DNA of 64,000 nt from Mycocentrospora acerina. Its lineage: Eukaryota > Ascomycota > Dothideomycetes > Pleosporales. A program made the position numbers and the translations under genes. The notes under the pieces are model-generated. The model ran no database searches. It had not been told where the DNA came from and saw nothing but the letters and a program-made list of their open reading frames with translations. Below, piece by piece: positions 21,449-33,331 of this stretch (the first letter of the stretch is position 1; each line of letters starts with the position of its first letter). The stretch is from NCBI GenBank assembly GCA_022701365.1, contig JAKUHH010000026.1:124001-188000 (forward strand), in the 5' to 3' direction.

Positions 21449-22196
21449 CTACTCCTCCTCTCCCTCACTTGGCAACGCCTTGACCATCCTCCTCACTCCC
21501 CGTTCCATACATGTAAGGCTATTCTTCAACTCCTCGCTCACCACTCCTGCTTGCGTCGATTGCCTATCATCCATATCCACATCCACATTACCATCGCCAT
21601 CCTCATCTCTGCCTTTTTCCTCAACTCGCACACCTCCCAGCACCCTTGCGACATCATTCTCTGCCTTACTCGCCCCAGCTCTCAACACCCTCTCCAAATC
21701 CTTGACTTCTTTCCTCCACCCATCTGCCACCGCATCTCTTCCCCCTGTCTCCCCCGCCATCTCCACAATCGCCTTATTCACCCTCTCATACTCTCTCACC
21801 AACGCGTCACTCGCCCTAAGCACCACCGCTGCGGCCGCAAACTCTACATTCTCTGCTATAAGAGTCTTCGGAAACGTCGCCACGGGACCATCGACCGGTC
21901 GGTTGGGAGTTTGCAGTGCAGAAAGGACAGCAGCAGTGATGTCATTGCGGCGCTGTGCATCTACATCTTTGCTATACAAGCTCGTCAACACCTCTTGCAT
22001 CATCGTTGTACAAAGACCACCGCAAACTTAGACCCCAAAAAAAGGTAACTACTCACGCTTTCCTTATTCTCCCCTGTACCAGCGTCCTCAATGCCTTCTG
22101 GCCTCCCTCTACTTGCGAGCGGAATTGTCGAGTCTCACCGTCTTCCTCTTTTGGCTTTCGGAGGAGAGGGGGCACGGCGAGTATCTGCCTGTGCAT
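21449..22196 (-). CDS. Small Ala/Val/Glu-rich helical protein, unknown function
   Basis: A two-exon model is proposed. Exon 1 is 22196-22057, starting MHRQILAVPPLLRKPKEEDG. The donor is GTGAGT. The acceptor is at 21981 (223 residues) or 21972 (220 residues); both keep frame. The joined text reads GQKALRTLVQGRIRKA followed by KDVDAQRRNDITAAVLSAL. The protein is strongly helical with a long amphipathic stretch (VEFAAAAVVLRASDALVREY), an acidic linker (DEDGDGNVDVDMDD) and an acidic C-terminus (SEGEEE). Overlapping open frames on the plus strand are Ser/Pro/Thr-rich mirror images and less protein-like. The size and helical layout are like small subunits of larger complexes (kinetochore, Mediator), but no family was recognised. 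The gene is next to an assembly gap, so the 5' context may be incomplete. Confidence 0.55.
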
Positions 22197-23361
22197 CTTG
22201 TGAGGCCAACATTCTTTGTGAAATAGGATATTGAGAATATCTACTGGCTTTCGGTTTTTGCAGCGTCCGAGTCAAGGATTGAGGCTAAAGGCTGGATACA
22301 ACTTCGTGCTGCGGACGGTTCACTGTCAAGTGGGGATCGGGCGCGTCGGCGTGCCATGCTTTGGGGGGGGGGGGGGGGGGGAGNNNNNNNNNNNNNNNNN
22401 NNNNNNNNNNNNNNNNNNNNNNNNNNNNNNNNNNNNNNNNNNNNNNNNNNNNNNNNNNNNNNNNNNNNNNNNNNNNNNNNNNNNNNNNNNNNNNNNNNNN
22501 NNNNNNNNNNNNNNNNNNNNNNNNNNNNNNTTGGGGGGGGGGGGGGGGCAGAAGTAGATGCGTGGTGACTGGCGTTAGCGAGGTGAAGGGAAGCTGGACA
22601 AAAAGAGAGGATGGGTGTTGAAAGTCTGAATCAAAACAAGAAGGCACGATCTTCATGACAATTCCAATTAAACCAACCACTAGAGATCAAACAAGTACTA
22701 CCTTCAGCCTTTTGCTTTGGATTACAGAGGAGTTTGAATTTTAGTACTAGACTTCGATAGCAATCAAAGCCTGATACGCGCTTCACCACGGCAATCATTA
22801 CACATCTCAAGCGAGGTCAGACTTGGTGTCAGAAGACTATTGTATTTTATTTTTTTCGAAATGAGCATGTATGTATAAGCTGATGGCTTTTCGTCCAGAA
22901 TCCCACAATACTACTCATGATCAAAAGGAAAAAATCACGACTAGCCGTCAAACAAAGATTAAACCGAAATAATTTTGGAAAAAGGAACTTGAAGCACACA
23001 GATTAGAACCGTGATCGTGAATCTGAAAACATGTCCGTAGAGAGTCTGATCAGGAATCCGTCGCCGCTGACAACCATGACAAACATCAGATACTATGAAA
23101 AGTCCAACGAAATCTCGCCATATCTCATCATCGATATAAGTAGAGTGTATCAAATGCTCGTGAATGGTAAATTGCAATCTTTGCCGCAGCCGTTCCTCGC
23201 CGCAGACACCTTGTGGGTTGAAATATTTGATAGTTGTGGGTAGATAAGTCATAGCGTGCTCAGAATATTCAAAAGTTTGGCCAAAGTCTCGTTCTCCAGA
23301 GGGACTGACAAGACAAGCCGGGATAGAATCACCTTACTGTTTTCGAGTTTGATGCGTTGAG
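22197..23361. other. Intergenic region with assembly gap
   Basis: About 1.16 kb between the start of the small helical protein gene and the end of the PSP1 gene, both on the minus strand. It includes the N gap. Sequence from 22640 to 23361 is AT-rich and holds no gene I can support; the part nearest 23361 is probably the PSP1 3' untranslated region. Confidence 0.5.
22384..22530. other. Assembly gap (147 N) flanked by poly-G runs
   Basis: 147 undetermined bases. The left edge is a run of 16 or so G followed by ag; the right edge is tt followed by a similar G run. Open frames crossing this gap are artefacts. Confidence 0.99.
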
Positions 23362-26175
23362 CTAGTTGTTACCAAACGACAAATTCTGTACGGCCGTCAA
23401 GAGGGTCGGGTCGTTGCCAGCAGGGTAGGGAGTACCAGACGTAGCTGTATGCCCGTTACCAGGGCCGCCAGAGTTTGTCGCACCCGAAGTATACGGAGTG
23501 TAACCGGCCCCGGAAGCACCATATCCGGTTCCATAGCCACCGGTCCCAGAAGTGGCATATTGGCTATATGAAGGACCAGAACTCGACGTGAAGGATTGGT
23601 TTGCAGCTTGGTAACGTCCGCCATAGGATGGACCACTGGTAGGCGCGTTATAGGCGGGAGACCCAGAGTAGGTAGCGGGTGGGTAGTATCCACCGTAGTT
23701 CAAGGGACTGCCACTAGCCGGGACATTAGGGAAGCCGCTATAGTTCCCGTAGCGATCGTACATCTGGTGAGAGGCCTGCTGACCATGTGTCCATGGTGGC
23801 ATATAAGGGGCTTGAGGACCGTAGTTTGGAATCTGGTGAGAGAAGGCACCGTACGAACCGTCATCATAATAGCCCTGGCCAGCGTTGTTGCGGCCTCGGC
23901 CTGACTCAAGTTAGTCTGATTCATCGTCATATTGCATCCCACTAACCATATTGCTCGTTGGAGCGGTGTCCGTATTGGTCATTGGCGCGATGGCCATACT
24001 GCTCGTTGGAACGACGGTTGTTGCTCCCGAAACCAGGGCCAACAGCGAGGGGAGCATTGGCAGCATTGGGATTCAGAATAGCACCAGGGCCAATCGCGGA
24101 GGGCGGTTTAACTTGGATCAAGCCTGCTGGATTCACCACTGATGCCGGATTGACGGCTGACATCCAAATACGCTGTTTGTAGTGCTTGAACAGATCGGCG
24201 ACGAGTTCGTTGAAATTCACATACGTCTCGGCGTAGTAAAAATACGTAATCTTATGAAAATCGCTGATCCAATTAGCAATGAGAAGAGCATAGATTAAGA
24301 AGAAACTCACGCTTGGTACTCAGCGTCCAGTATCTCCATTGGCAAGTTGTGTTCAGCAGCCTTCTGAGCTCCGAGGCGTTTGGCCTTAGCCTCCTGTCCT
24401 TCCTTGTCGCGCAATCCTAAGATTTCATGCTGTTGCGCAAGGCGTTTGATCATCTTGGGCTTCGCATCTTGATCCTGCTGGACACCCATTTGTTGAGAGT
24501 TATTCATACTATTCTGAAAGCCTTTGGCACGGGCAAGAGCACCAAGCATTCCAGAATCGTTCTGAGCGCCGGCAAGAGAGTACTGAGAAAACATAACAAG
24601 CCAGCGAAAATGCTCTTCGTTAGCTTCATTTTTGGCCTTCTTAGCCTCCTCGAGGGTCACATCGGCGTGGGTAACCTGTCCAAGGTCACATCCTCGGTCG
24701 CCTTCGGTGATGACGAGGTCACCACGACGAATCTCGAGGCCAGTATTGTCGTACGTATAGTATATATCAGCACGAGAGCACTTGAACGTAACAACAAAGA
24801 GGCGGCGACCAGGGCGGCCAAGAACGTGCGGGACAGCATAAGGGTTGCTGGTGTTCATGGCAGTGTTGGGCACAATGGGGTCGGGATGAGCGGCGGAAAT
24901 GGCTGATGCATTGATAGCTCGCGCAATAGGGCCATGACCCGCAAAGTAGGCAATGTGATCAAATGGCTCCTCATCCAGAGGCGAGTGAGCAGAGTGGCGA
25001 GGGGACATGCTATCTTCATCTTCCTCTTGCGTGTGACTGAGAGTAGAGGTAGGCAAAGTGGGGTTGTAGTTGCTGTAGTGCGCGAACGAATGGCGTCGTC
25101 CAAGAGGATCTCCACCGAGAGCGTCAATATTTCCGGTAGCCCACTGCTGCTTCTTGGGGCTGATAATAAGCTCCGCTTCCGGGTCGCGGCCGAGCAATGA
25201 GACGTGTTCACTAAAGCGACGAATGAGCGACGACGCAGGAGGATGCATAGTTGAATCAGAATCATCAAGTTCCTCGATGGCATACTCTGCAGTATTTCCA
25301 TAAGAGACGTTGCGAAGACCTGCGGTCGTCTTTCGACGCTGCTGCTGCTGTTGGAGTGACGGTGAACCGCTGGATGCAGCTCGATTGCGCGCTCGAGCGT
25401 TTTCCATAGCCGCTTGTTTGATGAGTAAAGTTTGCTTATTCTCACGCTCCCAGTAGCCTGGTGGTAGACGCACGCCGTGCTCTGATCCGTTCGATGACTC
25501 GGCTTCGTCGACTTCGTCCTCACGCAACTGCGAAAGGCCAACAGCAGATTCGCCAAGCAGGCTGGGCTTTGAGGGACGGTGATGTAAGTTGGGTAAGTTG
25601 GAGCGCAGACGAGCAGAAAATTGACCGACGGGACTGTTTTCAATGTCACCTTGTCCGATACTGTACGATTGAGATCTGACAGATTTGCGGAGGGGCGAGG
25701 TTGATTGCTGGTTTAGAAGAAAGCCGATGCCATCGTCATTCTCAAGCGCGGCAGGTGATGGAAGCGGCCTGTGATTAGCTGAAGTTGGTGACGGCAGGAC
25801 CTCTTTCAAACGGCTGTTCGAAGATGCGGTGAAGCTTGTTGTGTTCCAGGGAAACGAAGTAGACGTCGTAGGTCGCGCCTGTTGGAGCGGCTCACTTGAT
25901 GGCGTAGTCGGCTGCGAGGCTGCAAACGACACTGACGGTAAGGAGTATTTACGATTGGGTTGAATGTCTTGCAGCCAACCGCTTGATGGGCGGCGACCTC
26001 CAGGATATCCACCGGGTGTTGGACGAATAGTGGTGGGTGTGGGCACGTGCTCACGGTCGTCGTCGCTTGAAGCGAAAGCATCCGAGTCTGGAGTTGGACG
26101 ACGAAGCTGCAACTTCGACTTATCCAATGCCGAGCCCCCAACGGAAAGACCGCCCTTGTATCCGGAAGTACTCAT
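23362..26175 (-). CDS. PSP1-domain protein with Tyr/Gly-rich C-terminal tail
   Basis: Three exons (introns 24264-24310 and 23901-23946, the latter with an ACTAAC branch site) give 906 residues. Residues 1-450 are Ser/Pro-rich and disordered. The PSP1 domain starts at about 457 (RRLFVVTFKCSRADIYYT, GDLVITEGDRGCDLGQV) and continues over intron 1 with LPMEILDAEYQADFHKITYFYYAE and LVADLFKHYKQRIWMSAVNP. The budding-yeast namesake suppresses DNA polymerase alpha mutations when overexpressed, and related domains occur in RNA-binding complexes (family knowledge). The tail holds three 8-residue repeats of the form RSNEQYGH and then about 170 residues rich in Tyr, Gly, Ser, Asn and Gln, like prion-like or phase-separating tails. 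The join at exon 2/3 (EQYGGRGRNNAGQGYY) keeps this composition, which supports the model. Confidence 0.9.
23948..24019 (-). repeat. Three 24-bp coding repeats (RSNEQYGH type)
   Basis: Three tandem 24-bp units encode RSNEQYGH, RANDQYGH and RSNEQYGG at the start of the Tyr/Gly-rich tail of the PSP1 protein. The third unit is split by intron 2, which falls in its last Gly codon. Confidence 0.7.
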
Positions 26176-29100
26176 GCTGATTTACTTTTCTGTCTGTATT
26201 GTTAGAGTTATTTGTGATAATTGATGCATAAAGTGACAATGGTACCTTGAATCTAGCAAGGATGGTGGCGAATCGTCTGATATTTAGCAACAGAGTGTTG
26301 TGACAAAGTTGCATTCACAGCAGTACTATATGAGGTTACAGTACGAATCGTGTGAAGATAACAGATTTGGAAAAACTTCTACGCGGAATATCTCAGGTAA
26401 CTCGTACGGGCAAAACTACCGACAGTTAGCGCCGACCTTGTAGAGTGAGTTGCGAAGTATGGGCTAGTGGCCAATATGGGCGAGGTAGTTATTCAAGCAT
26501 ATGCTTCAATGGTCCGCTTTATATAATGCAGTCAAGATAAAAGGTAGTACAACTTACTACTTGGCTAGCAGCTCCCGAATGAGAGGTGACCTTTAAATTG
26601 CCTTAAGATGAGCGCTTGAGTCCTAGGGGTAGAGAAAAGTACGGTCGATGTATACAGCGATCGCGAGGGTAGTACAACCACTGCTGGTGATTGGTGATGT
26701 GGATAATGCTGTTGGTGCCTTTCTGGTTACTCTTGTCAGCTGCGTTGGGCATGAACTGAAGCTTGGGCCGGGGTAACAGAAAGACGACTCATAGTACAAG
26801 ATAATGGGAGCTATACGTAGGCTGAGGCAAAGAACTGGCGTGACCAATAGGTGTAGGAAAATAGGCAAAAGATTAAGAGATGACGGGATACAAGAGATAA
26901 GGAGTAATATATTGCGCGTGACAAGTGAACGAGGGTTACTGTTAAACTCACCAATTCTAGGACAGGCGAAAATATGCCTCTTCGAGGCAAGTGGATGAAG
27001 ATAGGTAACGCCTTCTGTATATAGTTGACGACCTAGTGTTAATGATATAGTACCACAATTGTGGTACTGAGCGTAGATTTTATGTAGGAGGAGTTGCGGT
27101 GGAAGGGTTTCGGAGAAGGCAAGTGCCTAGCTGTATTGTGCGAGGTTTGCCTTACCTTTTGGGGACGTCACGACGCTCAGGAGGTCGCTCTGAGATCTCG
27201 TTGAAAGTCAACTTTGCAAGCACAAGTAGGCTGAAAGCGAGACAAAGGTACTGTCGGTGGGGCTGATAGCAAAAACGCGATAGAGTGTGATGGAGTGTAG
27301 AGGAAGAAGGAATAGTAAAAGTACGCTAGATGGCAGGGCTTTTTAGAGAAACCAAAGCTGGACGAGGGGCAGCCGAGTGGCTCGATATGTGCCCGGGAGT
27401 GGTTGGCAGCTTGTTTTCTTGAGGTTGGGAGCAGGAGCGGTCTGCACGGTGGGCTTCAAGAATTACTGTTACAAATGAAATATCTTAGCAGAGTACAGAG
27501 GTAGGCTTATGATAGAGATGAAAGGTGGGTCTGATCGCAACAAGCCTGACTTTAACTTCAGGTGTAGCGTGTAAAGAGAATGTACTTCTTGCTGGCGTAT
27601 TGCTCGGCGACAGGGTATATGCATCGCCTTCTTCGTTCATGCAGACCAAATCACCGAACAAGCCTCGGAAACATAGAAATAACTCCTTATGGAAAGCAGA
27701 TGCGAACGCGTCTTCCAATGCAAAATCAACACTCATCTTAGCCCCAGGATATCTGCCATCATCGCAATCATTGGCAATCGATAATTTTTTTCTTGCAACC
27801 CCATACTGTACCCTGACGCTGCGATAGTCTACCTCTGCGCTCACTGCAACACCCTCTGCATGACAAGAAAACTTGCCGAGGAAAATAGTATGAGAAGAGA
27901 GGGGTGGAGGATAAGAAGAGTTGAAGAAGAGAAGATGAAAGAGACTTGCTGCTCACCTAGATGTATGGGAAAAGTCTACAAGAGCGCCGTCGACGGCAGC
28001 GAGTATCGAAGCACGAAACCTTCTATTCGAGAGCCAACAATGTATCCTAATAAATTCTGTCAACGTAAGCCCTTTCTTCACACTCGTAACCTCCCACCAT
28101 GCCGTACAAAAGCCCTCGAGCTGAAGAAATATATCGTTGTCGCTAGCGCAGTAGAACAGACAGCTTGGGCAAGAGGGAAGAGTCACATACCGTGCAAATT
28201 CTATACCACAATAACGCTCGAATCTCTATCGAAACAGGCGCTTTAGAAATAACTACTTTGAAGATCAGCACACGACGTGGCGATTTCCGCTTCGATACGA
28301 TCACGTACCTCAAAAACAAGCAAACTAGAAAAGCGCCAAACTCTTGATCCAGTCTATCCCTAGTCTTTCTGAAGGAGAATGATTAAAGAGATGATACACT
28401 ATGGCATCAGTGGTTGCATGAAGATCATACAGGCCTACGATTGGCAAAGACGCTCCAGAGCGACAGGATGCGGGAGCACGTTCTAGTCAGGGTCGTCTTA
28501 TCAGTCGTGAACCGGCAGCGTTGTTTGAAAGTGCATACGATCGCTAGAGTGAGCACATCGTCGCCTTGCCTCCCGAGCGGCAAGGAGGTGATATAATTGG
28601 GGAGAGTAGACGTTCGCGAAGGCCAGACTGCCAGCTGGAGGCCTCGTTCTTGGCGTTAGCTCGAAACGTTGAGAGAACGTAATTCGCGGCGAACTCCCTG
28701 CAGTTTCTCATACACAGACAGACCAAGCTAAGGCTGAGAAGGTGGCGCGAACGACTGATAAGCAATAATTGACGGACAACGGTTGGCTGCTAGTTGCACA
28801 AAAGGAGGAACTCAGGTCAAGGCTTTCATTACAGAAGAGCGAACAGAAGTCAGAAGTGCGCAGGCTCGCAACGCCTTTGAAGCTTCGCACGGGTGGCCAA
28901 GGATCAGGGGCTCTGAGTGCCAGATGCAAAATGCGGAGACGGCCAAACCCACCAGGGCCTAGCCCTGCGCGAACACCTGCAAATTGCTGCACACTTGAGG
29001 GGAGCGAAGGACCGGACGCACCGAATCATCGATTCCCGCCTTACGTCCCGCACCACCCTCCAACAACATGTCCGTCCTATTTCATTGCAACCCCATTGTT

Positions 29101-32100
29101 GTCTCTCTGTTGAGCTGCCGGACGCGTGCAAGACTCCGCAGCAGACCTGAAAATTGCTGACAGATCCCCTCTTTTCTCCCGTCCAAACTCGCTTGGGCGC
29201 GTCGCAACGGCATCCCCTCTCTCTCGCTCTATACCTCCTGCACGCCACTCTACTTCGCCTCAAGCGCCATCAAACAAACCCTGGCCAGGCTGCGAGGTAG
29301 CCGTCAAGACCAGTCCAGGAGCCCACCATTTCAGCCCTCCAAAAGTCACGCGCACCGTGAAGGACCTTGTATAGATGATGAGCCCTGCTAGCCGCTTGGT
29401 CATGATGCTACTGCTGCAATATGGCCCTGCTGCGAAGATCCCGCAGCATGTTCTATGCAGCCCTCGAGCCTCTCTCATTCGTCGCCGAGTCTGTTGTTAG
29501 TACAGCCATGTCCAAACGTGACCGTCCCTGAGCTAGCTATGAGCAATGCTACGCCATCCCGCATAGTTCGCGAGGTGTTCCTCAATTGCAATAGCAAGGG
29601 TGCTACGATGTGTCTTGTGCTGTTGTTGAACACACGAGCATAGCATGCTTCTGATGTGATCCATTTTCGGTTCGGCTCATAGCTGTGAGGGGTGCCTGTC
29701 AACCCCGCACCTGTTGCGACGCATCGACGTCAATCCAAGCGTAAGCTTCTAGGGTGATTCCAGTTACCTATGAGTTTGCTTGAGCTGTGGGCACCTAACA
29801 GGGAGGAAGGTTTAGCATCCTTGTGGTATGAAATGATAATCTGGCGATCCCGTCGAAGATGCCCAAACGCCTCCAAACGCCACGAGAGCTCAGAAACATA
29901 CCATCGGTATAGGCTCATGTTTGACTCTAATCTGAATCAGCATTGTGGTGCTTTTCTCGCTGACAAGTAATGGCGTCGCCACAAAGTTTCGGATCGCATG
30001 GCTAGTACGATGTGCGGCACCATTTCTATTACAAAGGATGGTCACTTCGGGCAACTTTCTTGCCGTTACTTCATCTCCCCCTCCAATCAAGCCAATATAA
30101 TTTAATGTGTCAACGATTCTTTACTGCAACAAGCGCTATTTCGATACCCTCGGGTTGTCGAATAAAAAATTACTCGGCGAAACTGTATAGTATGGGACAT
30201 TGAGTCTCCGCACAGAGTGTTGTTGGGAATCTTTCGCGGACAGGCCATGATCGGTCGACTTCATGCCACAAGTAGCGCTTGCAAGACATTTACTGGTTCA
30301 CGAGTATGAACTGAGGGAAAGAGCATGGATTGTAGAGGTCAGCGACGACAGCAGAGGTGGAATGTACAGATGGTATTTAACAAGGCTGTTAGCTGCAAAC
30401 ATTACACGCACATCTGCTTTGCGCAAGAGGAAAGGAGCTGATGTGTGAAGATGGCTAGGCGATATGTCCATACGCGTGTGCTAGGCGTGTTTGGGACGTG
30501 ACGATGTGCGGGGAAAGGACTTCTGAACAGTTAGGTGAGCTCGAAGCACTACTGGGTTGTTTTGAGAAGAAGGAACCCACGGTAATAACTTGACTTTGGT
30601 TGAGCAAGACTCTCGGGTAGAGAAAAAAGGCACGCCGCCTAATTTTGCCTCACTTACAAAAGTATAGGTATCATTCTGACCAGCTGTCTTTAGTAGAGCA
30701 GATATTTGTGTTATCAAAAGGTAAACATAGGAAGACACTGCACCCCTTTGCCTCTAGAGGATACACTCAGTCATCTACCACTTCCTTCCTCACCCGTTCT
30801 CTACGGTGTTTACCATTCCATTGTCTTCAAGTAACCCCTTGACTTTGCGATGACAGCTCCGAATCCGCCGTCTCGTCTTAGAACCAGGATCCTCGACAAC
30901 CCAACCAGCGTATATCATACCTAAACGAAGTTTTCTTTTGAAGTTCGTTCAGCCCACATATTCCGTGCACCAGGCACCCCTGCATCTCATGCCACACTCA
31001 GCCTTCGCTTCCGAGTCATTTGCGTACGTACTCCTACTGATGAGTCGCCTACCGTGGCCACTATTGCAATCACGCGTTGTCTTTTGGATCAAACACAACC
31101 AATGATCATACACTCTTTGTGTTGTACCAAGGGAATTTCTCCAACAAGTATTGCTATTTTCAAGTTGTACATGGAGAAGACCACCATCTGGGTACTTCAT
31201 TCAGCCTCAACATTCAAAGCGCCTCTATGGACGGAAAGGTTGCCCGCGATGTGCACCCCATGACCCTCTTGCATGCGTGTTCTGCATGGGCAACAATGTA
31301 AGCCCAGAACCTCAGGTCATGCTCTATAAGCTGTATTGAGGTATCACAGAAAATAGAGTTCGAACATGACGGAGGATGAAACGCGTTCATTATCTAGGTA
31401 ATACTTCGATACTAGCAGAGCAAAGGTCAAACTACCTCTTGCTTTGAACGCACGATATTGCCGAAGAGAGCAATTTGCGCCTCTGCCGTACTTCAACAAC
31501 AGAGTCACGAAGAGCGTGAAACCAAAGAGAAGAGAATAGAAATAACGAAATTGCTACCAATCTCAAGCAATTGGAGGAACGCTTGATTTATGATCAGGCA
31601 GCTTCGTAACGCGTCTAATGCTGTTAGGCGAAAGTACTCTCTAATCAAAAGCCGGCTCTTTTGTTAAAATAAAAAGTGGTCATAGATTGAAGATGACTTC
31701 TGCCGAAGACTCATAGTGCCCTCCAAGCTGTCTGATTCTGCCTTTGGCGCTATCGTCCATGACAATAGATACAACTGGTAATTCTATGATCTGACATGTC
31801 AAAGTGCTTTGAGGGCGCATGTAGCTGGCTACCCAGCTTCGTTGAAGTCTTTGAAGATCGCCATCTCTCCAGCTGTCTGAGGTTTGTTTACTGTGTTGCC
31901 AACATAACAACGATACCAATTCACCCTCTTAAAGCTCTATCAATGGTATGAGAGGGTGTCGTCGCACTGATCGTCAGTCGTCGAAGCATCGAAGATTAAT
32001 TCTGTCATGACACCCTCCTACTGTGGTAGATATGGGTGTCTGACTATCCGCCTTTAAAAGTCGCCTAGACGATGACTATTGTCTTTGCAATACAGATGCG

Positions 32101-33331
32101 GGCTGAACATTGTAAGTGATGCGTTGGTAGAAAATGAGGGTTGAGACCACATTGAAGCGTTCATCAAGTGTGTGCAATATTCAGATATCAAGAAGAGTGG
32201 ATTGTAGATCTTTGTTGTTTGTTGATTGATGTTAGTATTGAGAACGAAAGCTCAAAGTACGAGTCTGGGAATCTCAGGTTTCCTGTGTTGTTGAGTGCTA
32301 TCCGGATACGGATTGCAATACGAGTTCGTACCAGCTGTTGTTGGCTTTGTTCTGGACGAAGGCTTGATGGGCGCAACAAAGTCTCACTGAGTTTATTCAT
32401 CAATTGACTGATATCAAACACCCAATTTTTGAAGCACCGTGACGCGTTCAATCAAATGCGAATGCCAAATCATCTTGAGGCTGAGTCCTACAGACCAAAA
32501 CTGGCAACAATAGTATGATACTCAAATTGTTTCGGCGTCACGGCCTCTGGACGATCCGATTGGACGGTAACGTTCGACCTTGACGCCCTATTAGCTGTCC
32601 TGATCAGTCTAGAGTGTGCCCACGAGACAATGACGATCACGTCGATCTGGAGAAGTTCTTTTGATGACAACAAGACTTCCGGGCCTTGCCGAGAATCCAT
32701 TTCCACATAACCTGATCGCTGACGTTCTGGATTTTGTGCAGGTGCCATTTCATGTTACGTCGCGAATTGCAGTAGCTGGCCCGGAGAATTCTCCAGGCGA
32801 GATGTCTGATAAACTGGTGATGTGAACAAATGGTGTGCATGAGCTGAGCTGAGCTTCGATCCCTGTAGCGGCGCTTGCATCATCGCCGTCGTTGCCGAAT
32901 CAACCATGACTGCCACAGTAACGCATAGCGCTGTAGCACAGCCTCTTTTACATATGGAAGCTTCCAAATACAGATCTGGAGAGAATAAAACCCACAGTGT
33001 CTGCAACACCATGCGCACCATTTCGAATCTCCTCAATCTGCGCGAACCCTAAACAAAGAGATCGACGTCAAGCGTAGGCAAGTGCCCCGATCCGGAACAA
33101 GCGGCCAGACCCTGGTGACGTCGTCTCGAGACTTCTGAGCCATGACGCAGAAGGCCGTAGCATCCGCGCTAACTGAATATATGTCCAGTCGCACTCCTCA
33201 CGAAGATCCTTCATCAATCAACTCGCATCTCTCCGCATCTCTCCGGATAAACATCCACTGGACGCATTTCTTGTGACTCTCACGTCAAACGTTGTCCTAC
33301 TACCAAGAATAACCTTACAACCAGCATCAAT
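26176..33331. other. 7-kb region without a recognised gene
   Basis: The interval lies upstream of both the PSP1 gene (-) and the MARVEL gene (+). Open frames are short and overlapping on both strands; none shows a recognisable domain. Base composition looks ordinary, not the AT-rich, TpA-rich pattern of a RIP-degraded transposon. Features noted: a 20-bp perfect palindrome at 27049-27068; a hairpin CCTTGCC-N8-GGCAAGG near 28562-28583; a 9-bp inverted repeat gagggtgtc/gacaccctc near 31950 and 32007; a 155-codon ATG-less open frame on the minus strand at about 27485-27950; and a possible short coding start at about 30850. It may hold long leaders, distal control elements or noncoding transcripts. 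Confidence 0.5.
27049..27068. repeat. Perfect 20-bp palindrome
   Basis: agtaccacaattgtggtact is its own reverse complement. It lies about 870 bp upstream of the PSP1 start in the gene-free interval. A dimeric DNA-binding protein site is possible but not shown. Confidence 0.8.

Noticed and set aside
21321..22048. Plus-strand open frames of 236 and 208 codons
   Set aside because: They mirror the Ala/Val/Glu-rich minus-strand gene and are Ser/Thr/Leu/Ile-rich without any motif.
22231..22680. Open frames across the assembly gap
   Set aside because: They consist mostly of undetermined residues and translated poly-G.
26176..33331. RIP-degraded transposon
   Set aside because: By eye the sequence is not strongly AT-rich, and no transposase or reverse-transcriptase motif or terminal repeat was seen. 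An index calculation would be decisive.
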